Shown here: one piece after another, positions 18,128 to 25,934 of the stretch
How positions within the stretch are numbered: the stretch's first letter is position 1
Layout of the letters: every line of letters starts with the position of its first letter
Assembly (NCBI RefSeq): GCF_030813235.1
Contig: NZ_JAUSUB010000011.1
Location: forward strand, 62,001 to 126,000
Reading direction: 5' to 3'
DNA: 64,000 nucleotides
Source of the DNA: Cytobacillus purgationiresistens
Lineage (GTDB): Bacteria; Bacillota; Bacilli; Bacillales; Cytobacillaceae
Notes under the pieces: generated by a model
What the model saw: the letters and a program-made list of their open reading frames with translations, nothing else
Told to the model about the DNA's origin: nothing
Databases searched by the model: none
Made by a program: the position numbers and the translations under genes

Positions 18128-19273
18128 ATGAGTAAAATCTATCTCTCACCTCCCCACTTAACAGGTAAAGAAAACACATACATCCAAGAAGCAATCGAAA
18201 AAAACTGGATTGCTCCCCTTGGTCATAATGTTGATGGGTTTGAAGAGGAAATAGCCAAATATACAGGAGTCAGTGGAGCCGCAGCCGTTAATTCAGGGAC
18301 TGCAGCGATCCATCTGGCTCTTTCCTTATTAAATGTAAAAGCCGGTGATATCGTTTTTTGCTCCACATTTACGTTTGTGGCCAGTGCGAACCCAATATTA
18401 TACTTAGGTGCAGAGCCAGTATTCATTGATTCAGAGCCAGATACATGGAATATGTCCCCTTCAGCCTTAGTAAGGGCGTTTCAACAGGCGGAAAGAGAAG
18501 GGATTCTGCCAAAAGCAGTCATTGTTGTTCACTTATATGGACAGATGGCTAAGATGGATGAAATCTTGGAGATTTGTAATCAATACAATGTCCCGATCAT
18601 CGAGGATGCTGCAGAGTCGTTGGGTTCCACATATAAAGGCAAGCAGAGCGGCACCTTTGGAAAATACGGTACTTTCTCTTTTAATGGAAACAAAATTATC
18701 ACAACCTCAGGTGGTGGCATGCTCATTTCAGATGATGTGACCGCAATTGAGAAAGCCCGCTTTTTAGCATCTCAGGCACGTGATCCAGCAAGACATTATC
18801 AGCATAGCGAAGTTGGCTATAACTATCGATTAAGCAATATTCTAGCTGGAATGGGAAGAGCACAGCTGCAAGAATTGGATGAAAAAATTCGCTTAAAACG
18901 GTCAATCTTCTCCCGCTATAAGGATGAATTATCGTTTATCCCAGGTATTCAGTTTATGCCTGATCTTGAATATACAATATCTAACCGCTGGCTTTCTGTG
19001 ATGACAGTGAATGAAAAAGCAACAGGCCTATCGATATCTGACATGATAATGGCTCTTGAGAAAGAAAATATTGAGGCGCGCGCAGTATGGAAGCCATTGC
19101 ATTTGCAGCCCTTATTCAAGGGGAAAAGATACTATTCTCATCAGGAAGAAATCAATGTTTCTGAAGCGATATTCACATCAGGCATATGTCTTCCATCAGG
19201 TACGGCATTAACAATTGAAGAGCAATACAGGGTAATCAATTCCATCAAAAACTTAGTGAAAGTCAGGGTGTAA
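18128..19273 (+). CDS. epsN: EpsN-type sugar-nucleotide aminotransferase
   Basis: This 381-aa PLP enzyme belongs to the DegT/DnrJ/EryC1 family. The ATG at 18128 is chosen over the GTG at 18119 because GAGGGTG sits at the right distance. SPPHLTGKE opens the protein, VNSGTAAIHLAL binds PLP phosphate, EDAAESLGS follows, and Lys189 in FNGNKIITTSGGG is the Schiff-base lysine. It would aminate C4 of the 4-keto sugar made by the EpsC-like enzyme. Confidence 0.92.
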   Translation: MSKIYLSPPHLTGKENTYIQEAIEKNWIAPLGHNVDGFEEEIAKYTGVSGAAAVNSGTAAIHLALSLLNVKAGDIVFCSTFTFVASANPILYLGAEPVFIDSEPDTWNMSPSALVRAFQQAEREGILPKAVIVVHLYGQMAKMDEILEICNQYNVPIIEDAAESLGSTYKGKQSGTFGKYGTFSFNGNKIITTSGGGMLISDDVTAIEKARFLASQARDPARHYQHSEVGYNYRLSNILAGMGRAQLQELDEKIRLKRSIFSRYKDELSFIPGIQFMPDLEYTISNRWLSVMTVNEKATGLSISDMIMALEKENIEARAVWKPLHLQPLFKGKRYYSHQEEINVSEAIFTSGICLPSGTALTIEEQYRVINSIKNLVKVRV

Positions 19274-19305
19274 AATGTGGTCAATATGAAAAAGAGGTTA
19301 GATGG

Positions 19306-19656
19306 ATGATCGGAAGCAATATATCAAAACTCAGAAAGCGAAAAGGAATGACATTGACCGAGCTTGCCGAGCGTGCAGGAGTGGCAAAATCTTATTTAAG
19401 TAATCTAGAGAGAAACCTACACCAAAATCCTTCTATTAATGTCATAGAAAAAATCGCTATGGTCTTAGGTGTCGAGGTGAAATTTCTCATTAAAACTGAT
19501 AAAAGCGGATCTGGTGAACAACAGTTAGAAGACGAATGGCTGGAATTAATAAATGAGATGAAGGTGTCAGGGATTGATAAGGAACAAATAGAAGAGTATA
19601 GGACTTTAATTAAATTTATTAAGTGGCAGAAAGAGAATAGTGGTAAAAATGAGTAA
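19306..19656 (+). CDS. sinR: SinR-like transcriptional repressor
   Basis: This 116-aa protein has a Cro/CI-type HTH in residues 1-60 (GMTLTELAERAGVAKSYLSN, then NPSINVIEKIA), very close to B. subtilis SinR. A C-terminal multimerisation segment follows (EDEWLELINEMKVSG and the FIKWQKEN end), like the SinR/SinI interaction domain. It lies inside the exopolysaccharide operon, whose promoter carries GTTCTYT boxes, so autoregulation of the operon is the simplest reading. It could instead be an SlrR-type paralogue. No sinI is seen nearby. Confidence 0.88.
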   Translation: MIGSNISKLRKRKGMTLTELAERAGVAKSYLSNLERNLHQNPSINVIEKIAMVLGVEVKFLIKTDKSGSGEQQLEDEWLELINEMKVSGIDKEQIEEYRTLIKFIKWQKENSGKNE

Positions 19657-19696
19657 CAGTTAAGTGATAGCTCAGCCCAATATAAGGAGAGATCAT

Positions 19697-20689
19697 ATGG
19701 AAAATATGTTGTTAATGGATACGTCTGTAGGTTCCTTAAACAAAGGAGACGACATCATAATGAAATGTGTACGAAATCAGTTAAAAGAAATTACAAAGGA
19801 CTCCTATTTACTGACATTACCAACGCATGTGTCTCCTTTTCATTGGTATCAGACTGCTCGAAAATCAAATAGGGTGAAGATTTATAGTAATGCCAAATAT
19901 AAATTTGTAGGTGGATCAAATTTATTAACTATGGATATGCTTACACATTTTCCTCAATGGAACATTAATATATTTAACTATGGTCCTATTAAAGGAAGTA
20001 TTTTAGTAGGAGTAGGAGCGGGTAAAGGCGATGTAATAAAAGGCTACACAAAATATCTTTATAAGAGAGTGCTTTCCCACGATTACTATCATAGTGTAAG
20101 AGATGAAAGAACAAAGAAAATTTTAGAAGGCATTGGTTTCAAGGCAATAAATACAGGTTGTGCAACAATGTGGTCGCTAACCACAGAGTTTTGCTTGCAG
20201 ATTCCTGTTGATAAAGCAGAAGCTGTTGTATTTACATTAACACATCATTCTAAGGATCAAGAAAAGGATCAGTTATTAATAGATACACTAAATTCAAGTT
20301 ATAAAAAAGTATATTTTTGGATTCAAGATGCAGATGATTTAAATTATTTGAGAACATTTGACCATATCAAAAAAATAGAAATCATCCCTCCAACATTGGA
20401 GGATTATGAAAGCGTCCTTAAAACGGATGTTGATTACATTGGAACGAGACTACATGGAGGAATATACGCTATGAGGCAGAAAAAGAGATCGATAATTATA
20501 GGCATAGATGAAAGAGCTTTTGGTATGAATGAAACATATAACCTTAATATGATTGAACGGAATGAACTCAGTAAATTGGAAGAAATGATTCATTCAAAAA
20601 TAGTTACGAATGTCCAAGTTGATTTCCATGCAGTGAAACAATGGCTGAATCAATTCAAGAGACAAAATGACGGGGTGTACAATGAATAA
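19697..20689 (+). CDS. Polysaccharide pyruvyltransferase family protein
   Basis: This is a 330-aa protein; ATG 19697 is chosen for AAGGAGAG 8 bp upstream. It has the pyruvyltransferase (EpsI/EpsO/CsaB-like) layout: an N-terminal SLNKGDDIIMKCV, a central HSVRDERTK, and a C-terminal GTRLHGGIYAM containing the conserved Arg-x-His. These enzymes add ketal pyruvate from PEP to sugars, giving the polymer negative charge. Its end overlaps the next gene by 8 bp. Confidence 0.82.
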   Translation: MENMLLMDTSVGSLNKGDDIIMKCVRNQLKEITKDSYLLTLPTHVSPFHWYQTARKSNRVKIYSNAKYKFVGGSNLLTMDMLTHFPQWNINIFNYGPIKGSILVGVGAGKGDVIKGYTKYLYKRVLSHDYYHSVRDERTKKILEGIGFKAINTGCATMWSLTTEFCLQIPVDKAEAVVFTLTHHSKDQEKDQLLIDTLNSSYKKVYFWIQDADDLNYLRTFDHIKKIEIIPPTLEDYESVLKTDVDYIGTRLHGGIYAMRQKKRSIIIGIDERAFGMNETYNLNMIERNELSKLEEMIHSKIVTNVQVDFHAVKQWLNQFKRQNDGVYNE

Positions 20690-21944
20690 TATCTCACTGA
20701 ATCAGATCGTAATTAATGATAATCAGGTTGATTATTTTTTTAATACAAGCGAAAAAATTAAAAAATACGTCTGTAGAGAGCATTTGTTTTTTGAATTTAA
20801 TGATGATTTAACGGAAGTGCCGGAAAGTATTTTAGCCATTCCTTTTGTGGCAAATCTAGCGCCGCTCGCATGGATAACAAATTCAACTATTTTAGTCGAT
20901 CAGTTAGATCAATCATTCTTCCAATGTTTAAAGTATATAAAGAAGGCATATCAAAATATGTATCCTAATGTTCCATTTAACGGAGAAATAATCGCAAAAA
21001 ACATTGTGGAAAATACGTATGAAGTTGAGCATGAGGCAGCGCAATTATTTAGTGGAGGACTTGATGCGCTTTCAACTTATGTAAGAATTAAGAATACCAA
21101 ACCAATCTTAATTACTGAGTATGCTTGGCATATTGATAAAGTTGAAAAAAGCGGTGTTTGGGAAGGCGATAAGTCTCATGTAATGGATTTTTCCGCAAAA
21201 CAAGGATTAAAAAATGTCTTGATACAATCAAACTATGGCACTTTTCTTAATGCCTCAGTAATTGATAAAGACTTCCAAAAGAAATTGGGGGATTCATGGT
21301 GGCATGGATTGCATCATGGATTAGCTATTATTACTGCTGCTATCCCAATTGCATATAAATTAAAGGTGAAATGCATTTATATTGCGAGCTCTTTTTTTGA
21401 AGGTTATAAAGCTAAATGTGCATCAGACCCTACTGTTGATAATGAGATAAAGTTTGCTTCAGGTGAGGTTTTTCACCATGGCTACGATATGAACAGACAG
21501 GAAAAGGTGAAAGTGATAGTGAATGATTCGAAAAATTATAATAGTAAAGTTAACCTCAGAGTATGTTTTAGAAATGAAGAGAATTGCTGTGAGTGTGAAA
21601 AATGTGTAAGAACGATGGTTGGTATTTTGGCGGAGGGCCAACTTCCTAATGATTATGGTTTTAAAATACAGAGGAATTTATCCACCCATATAAAAGAATT
21701 CCTAGAGCTCAATGTAAAGTTCTTTAACAAAGATAAGATAATGCAATGGGAATTGGCAAAAATGAGAATGGAAGAAAACCAAAAAAATATAATATCTAAA
21801 GATTTATTGGCATGGTTTTTAATTTACGATTTTACACTTGAAAGAAAGAAGGCACTTCTAACATATAGGTTGACTAATTTCATTCCTATCATAAAAAGAA
21901 GAATGAATGAGAAAATCAACAAATTTCTTATACAAAATGGTTAG
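20682..21944 (+). CDS. PP-loop ATPase-like protein of the exopolysaccharide operon
   Basis: This is a 420-aa protein; ATG 20682 follows GGGGTG and overlaps the previous gene. FSGGLDALST (123-132) is a PP-loop motif (SGGxD) like that of QueC, asparagine synthetase and related adenylating enzymes. A Cys-rich motif, CCECEKC (302-308, plus Cys295), resembles the zinc site of QueC-like proteins. No glutaminase domain is present. The likely chemistry is ATP-dependent activation of a carboxylate or carbonyl, perhaps to add an amide or amino acid to a sugar, but the substrate is unknown. Confidence 0.65.
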   Translation: MNNISLNQIVINDNQVDYFFNTSEKIKKYVCREHLFFEFNDDLTEVPESILAIPFVANLAPLAWITNSTILVDQLDQSFFQCLKYIKKAYQNMYPNVPFNGEIIAKNIVENTYEVEHEAAQLFSGGLDALSTYVRIKNTKPILITEYAWHIDKVEKSGVWEGDKSHVMDFSAKQGLKNVLIQSNYGTFLNASVIDKDFQKKLGDSWWHGLHHGLAIITAAIPIAYKLKVKCIYIASSFFEGYKAKCASDPTVDNEIKFASGEVFHHGYDMNRQEKVKVIVNDSKNYNSKVNLRVCFRNEENCCECEKCVRTMVGILAEGQLPNDYGFKIQRNLSTHIKEFLELNVKFFNKDKIMQWELAKMRMEENQKNIISKDLLAWFLIYDFTLERKKALLTYRLTNFIPIIKRRMNEKINKFLIQNG

Positions 21945-21953
21945 GGCAAAAAG

Positions 21954-23498
21954 ATGAGGCTGAAAAATTCAATAAATAATATGATCTATGGATTAACTGG
22001 ACAAATAATTAGCATTGTCATGAGTTTTATTGTCAGGACGGTTTTTATATATACTCTGGGTATCGAGTATTTAGGAGTAGAAGGTCTCTTTAGTAGTATC
22101 TTGTTGATGTTATCTTTGGCTAATCTAGGTTTTGATACAGCGATGATATATAGTATGTACAAGCCACTTGCCGATAAGGATAAGTACAAAATTCAGGCGC
22201 TTATGAATTTATACAAAAAAGCATATAGGCTCATAGGTTTTGTAGTTTTTATTATTGGTTTAGCAATAGTGCCAATACTGCCTAACTTAATGAATGGGAC
22301 TACGTCAGTTGAACATATTAATATAATTTATATGCTTTTTTTACTGAATTCTGCGTCATCCTATTATTTTGTCTATAAGCAGTCCATCATTATAGCCGAT
22401 CAGAAAAATTATATTATCTCAAAAGTGCATACCAAGTTTGTCATTATTTCAAATGTCATACAAGTCATACTTTTGATTTCAACGAGAAATTATATTGTTG
22501 TTTTGATCATACAAATACTATTCAGAATCATAGAGAATATATATTTGGCTAAAAAGGCTAATGATTTATATCCCTTTCTTAAAGTTAAAAACAAGGCTAA
22601 GTTAACAAATGAAGAAAAAAAGGATTTCTTTGAGAACTTATACTCACTTCTACTTTATAAAATAAGTGGAGTTGTCATAAACGGGACGGATAATATCATC
22701 ATCGCAGCATTTTTAGGAATAGCGATAGTGGGGATTTATTCTAATTATTTGTTGATTTTAATGACATTATCTACCTTATTAAGCTATATTTTTTATTCAG
22801 TTACAGCCAGTGTAGGAAATCTTCATGTCACAGAATCAACTGAAAAGAAATATTTCATTTTCAGAGTTATTCACTTCTTGAATTTTTGGACATATGGTTT
22901 TTGCGTTATTTGTTTATGGAATTTACTCAACCCATTTATAACTTTATGGCTGGGGGAGGCATATGTATTCGATAAGTTAATCGTATTATGTATTCTATTT
23001 AATTTCTTAACTGCTGGCATGCAGAATGCTTCAACAATTTATCGAGAAACAACGGGTTTGTTTAAAAAGGGCAAGTATAGACCAATCATTGCTGCAGTAA
23101 TAAATATTGTAGCTTCCCTCTTGCTGGTAAATAACCTAGGGCTAGCAGGAGTATTTCTAGGTACAGTTTTTAGCAGGCTATGTACGTATTTTTGGTTTGA
23201 TCCATATGTTATTTTTAAATATCTATTTCAAAGATCTGTTCAATCATACTTCAAAAATTATATTTTTTATTTTTTACTAATTATTGCTATAGCGTATCTT
23301 ACAGATTTGCTAGGTAGTTATATTCTTGTTCATAATCCTATGCTTAACTTTATTTTTCGAGGGATTCTATGCTTAATTGTCCCTAATCTTGTGTTTTTTA
23401 TTTTATTTAGAAGGTCAGAAGAACTAAAATATGTATTAAATTTAATGAAGAAAATGATTCCTATAAATGTAAACAGGAGAAAAGGATTAAGCTCTTAG
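21954..23498 (+). CDS. Wzx-type flippase (EpsK-like)
   Basis: This 514-aa protein has about 12-14 hydrophobic helices spread along its length. The opening segment resembles polysaccharide export proteins of the MOP superfamily (GLTGQIISIVMSFIVRTVFIY, then GIEYLGVEGLFSSIL). It would move the lipid-linked repeat unit across the membrane to the EpsG-type polymerase. It is the last gene of the operon and is followed by a convergent gene. Confidence 0.87.
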   Translation: MRLKNSINNMIYGLTGQIISIVMSFIVRTVFIYTLGIEYLGVEGLFSSILLMLSLANLGFDTAMIYSMYKPLADKDKYKIQALMNLYKKAYRLIGFVVFIIGLAIVPILPNLMNGTTSVEHINIIYMLFLLNSASSYYFVYKQSIIIADQKNYIISKVHTKFVIISNVIQVILLISTRNYIVVLIIQILFRIIENIYLAKKANDLYPFLKVKNKAKLTNEEKKDFFENLYSLLLYKISGVVINGTDNIIIAAFLGIAIVGIYSNYLLILMTLSTLLSYIFYSVTASVGNLHVTESTEKKYFIFRVIHFLNFWTYGFCVICLWNLLNPFITLWLGEAYVFDKLIVLCILFNFLTAGMQNASTIYRETTGLFKKGKYRPIIAAVINIVASLLLVNNLGLAGVFLGTVFSRLCTYFWFDPYVIFKYLFQRSVQSYFKNYIFYFLLIIAIAYLTDLLGSYILVHNPMLNFIFRGILCLIVPNLVFFILFRRSEELKYVLNLMKKMIPINVNRRKGLSS

Positions 23499-23534
23499 GA
23501 GAATAGGTTGGATTTACTGAGAGAAAAAGAAGCC

Positions 23535-23558
23535 TTACCTTAAAAGCTAGGTAAGGAA
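23535..23558 (-). terminator. Terminator hairpin between convergent genes
   Basis: CCTTACCT and AGGTAAGG form an 8-bp stem with an 8-nt loop. Read on the minus strand it is followed by CTTCTTTTTCTC, so it best serves the beta-helix gene; it may also act on the operon end. Confidence 0.65.
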
Positions 23559-23570
23559 AAATTCTAATTA

Positions 23571-25622
23571 TTAAACGAGTTCTCCGTTGACAATATTATC
23601 AATTTTAATATGGTTGTTGTGCAATTGGAGGTTTGTTTGAGTTAAAATGTTTCCTGCAAATAATAATGGAATGGAAGGCGAAGTATTTGCTCTTACTGCA
23701 ATCATACTCTTATTTGATGTGAAGGAGTTATCATTCATTCGCATAAATTGAGCGGCAGCAGTACTTCGAATATCAATCATAGGATTATTGGTGCCATTTG
23801 GGTAATTAAACGTGTTGTTTGAAAAGTGGAAACTTCCCCATGTACCATTAATATAAAAGGCTATATCTGAAAGGTTTGGATTAAAAAAGAAACTATTGTT
23901 TACTTTAAAGAAGTTAACACCCTTCCCTTGTCCTAAATAAAATAAAGTATAGGAGCTCCATTCAAACTGGCAACCATTAAATTCATATATGGCATTCTCT
24001 CCACTGAATATTTCTCCAAGCGTTCCGCAGTTTAGAAACCTGCAATCTGAATAGACACCGGGGGGCAAACGAGTAATTCGATTATCTTTGTGTTTAATAT
24101 TTCTAAAGGAAACATTATTCAATACCCAACCGTATGCCCCTGCCGGAACGACAGTGAAGGCTTCAATACCGTTTCCTTCAAAAGAGCAATTTGATATGGT
24201 TTGTGGTTCTTTGCTGAATATGATTGGAGCTCCAGAATTAGATGAAGCTTCCGTAAAGTCTTTATCGAATATGAATTTACAGTCGCTTACTTGTGTTGCA
24301 TAAGCCCCTTGTGTATTGAAGTTTATTGGTGTGTTGAGAAAGAAGCAATTGTTTAATATGGCTTGTGCTGTATCAAGCAATCTAACTCTACATGAAGTTA
24401 GTTGATTATTCGAGAAGGTGATTTGTCCTGAAAGCAGTGGTACACAATCATTAAAATGATTATTATCAATAATAGTTTTCTGTGCACGAGGATTAATTGT
24501 AAGTATTCCTGATTTAATTTTATTATTCGTAATACTTACATATATACCTGCTACAACTATAATACTGTATCTCTCATTATTATCTATATTATTATTATTA
24601 ATGTATATATACTGGTTAATTTCATATCCATCTTCTATATCAATTCCGGATGCAGGTGATGTTCCGCCGATATGGTGAATTTTATTTCCATCTACATAAC
24701 AATGCTTCATCCCGCAAATGGCAACGCCCAATCGTCTACAGTGGTGAAGTTCACATTTTTCTATATAAATTTGTGAAGGAAACTCTGGTGTTCTTATTGT
24801 TAGTTTATTACCAGGTAGTGAGGGAACGGTTGATTGATGTAGTACAAACCTTGCATAGCTTGCTTCTGGAGGAACTTGGATTTCATCAAAGAAATGAAGA
24901 TTAGTAATGGAGGACAGAAAGAGATTGTCCTCTTTATAAAAAATTACATCATAAGTGCTTGTAGTAACCTCATTACCAATTACCCCATAGCTATCACCGT
25001 AAATTCCGAAATATCCAATAGTCTCAATTTGAGGTACTATCGGAAAATTAACTGAAGTACGAATTCGGTTTGAGGCGGCAGTTAGAGCGCCAGTCGAGGT
25101 ATTAATTCCGCCTATTTCCAGGTTCCCTTGTAATTTAGGAAAGTTTGCACCAAGACTTCCAAAAGAAGTGATTCCGTTTATTGCATCTCCAGTTGTATTA
25201 AAAATTTCCAGGTTATCAAGGGTGACGAATTGAACATTATGCATTAATTGAATCCCAACACCAAACTCATGCGTTCCACCACCAACATAACTATGTGTAT
25301 AGCGGTCACCTTCAACTTTTCCATTTGTAATTCGGACATAATGCTGTTTAGTATGCATAAGTATAATCGAATATATTGGCAACGCATTATCCCTAATTCT
25401 TAATGTTGCTCCACCTAAATTCAATGTCATATAACTTTGAGGAATAATGGGGTTATTCTCATCTATCAAATAAATCCCGTTAGGAAAGACGATTTCTGAG
25501 ATTCCCTCAGCAGCCGCCCAAACGATGGCGTTATTAATGCCCATTGAAGTATTGGGTGCATCGGTACCATTGTTTTTAATATTCCAGCGTGTAAGTTCCA
25601 GTAAATATGAACCAGTCAACAA
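23571..25622 (-). CDS. Parallel beta-helix (pectate lyase-like) protein, possible polysaccharide lyase
   Basis: This 683-aa protein begins at a TTG after AGGTG. Its N-terminus has the pectate_lyase_3 layout seen in tailspikes and epimerases (NNGTDAPNTSMGINNAIVWA, then IVFPNGIYLI). The body has recurring short segments with Asn ladders (NNNNIDNN, SNCSFEGN), typical of right-handed beta-helix coils. No signal peptide is evident. Its site next to the polysaccharide operon and divergent from an operator-bearing promoter suggests a role in trimming or binding the exopolysaccharide; catalytic residues were not identified. Confidence 0.7.
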   Translation of the reverse strand: MLTGSYLLELTRWNIKNNGTDAPNTSMGINNAIVWAAAEGISEIVFPNGIYLIDENNPIIPQSYMTLNLGGATLRIRDNALPIYSIILMHTKQHYVRITNGKVEGDRYTHSYVGGGTHEFGVGIQLMHNVQFVTLDNLEIFNTTGDAINGITSFGSLGANFPKLQGNLEIGGINTSTGALTAASNRIRTSVNFPIVPQIETIGYFGIYGDSYGVIGNEVTTSTYDVIFYKEDNLFLSSITNLHFFDEIQVPPEASYARFVLHQSTVPSLPGNKLTIRTPEFPSQIYIEKCELHHCRRLGVAICGMKHCYVDGNKIHHIGGTSPASGIDIEDGYEINQYIYINNNNIDNNERYSIIVVAGIYVSITNNKIKSGILTINPRAQKTIIDNNHFNDCVPLLSGQITFSNNQLTSCRVRLLDTAQAILNNCFFLNTPINFNTQGAYATQVSDCKFIFDKDFTEASSNSGAPIIFSKEPQTISNCSFEGNGIEAFTVVPAGAYGWVLNNVSFRNIKHKDNRITRLPPGVYSDCRFLNCGTLGEIFSGENAIYEFNGCQFEWSSYTLFYLGQGKGVNFFKVNNSFFFNPNLSDIAFYINGTWGSFHFSNNTFNYPNGTNNPMIDIRSTAAAQFMRMNDNSFTSNKSMIAVRANTSPSIPLLFAGNILTQTNLQLHNNHIKIDNIVNGELV

Positions 25623-25782
25623 GTTTCACCTACATTTCTTGAGTAAGCTTGTACTCTTTTATTTTGAGAGATTGTTCCTTATTAATCAGGATATGAAACA
25701 GATGAAATGGAGGTGAGGGCTATTGTATTCGGTGATTCACCTGTTTTTTGATACAAAATAGTTATTAATACCTAAAAAGTAA

Positions 25783-25811
25783 TTGACATTTCTTTTTAGG
25801 AATGATAATTT
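25783..25811 (+). promoter_or_regulatory. Sigma-A-like promoter of the ABC exporter
   Basis: TTGACA (25783-25788) and TAATTT (25806-25811) are 17 bp apart. The region reads toward the exporter gene at 25935 and is followed by two SinR-type palindromes. Confidence 0.65.
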
Positions 25812-25822
25812 TTAGATAATGA

Positions 25823-25838
25823 GTTCTTTATAAAGAAC
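25823..25838. promoter_or_regulatory. Perfect SinR-type palindrome
   Basis: GTTCTTTATAAAGAAC is a perfect 16-bp palindrome made of two inverted GTTCTTT heptamers. It starts 12 bp after the -10 box of the exporter promoter, so a bound repressor would sit on the transcription start. Confidence 0.8.
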
Positions 25839-25885
25839 AAAAAGTGGAATAATAGATGTTTTATTTCTTTATTTTTTAGTTGGTT

Positions 25886-25901
25886 GTTCTTAATAAGGAA
25901 C
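25886..25901. promoter_or_regulatory. Second, imperfect SinR-type palindrome
   Basis: GTTCTTAATAAGGAAC has the same spacing as the other sites with one change in each heptamer, and the flanking TT/AA extends the symmetry. The centre is 63 bp from the perfect site, close to the 65-bp distance of the two eps sites. Confidence 0.65.
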
Positions 25902-25934
25902 AATCTGAACAGAGCCTAATAGGAGGATTAAATC

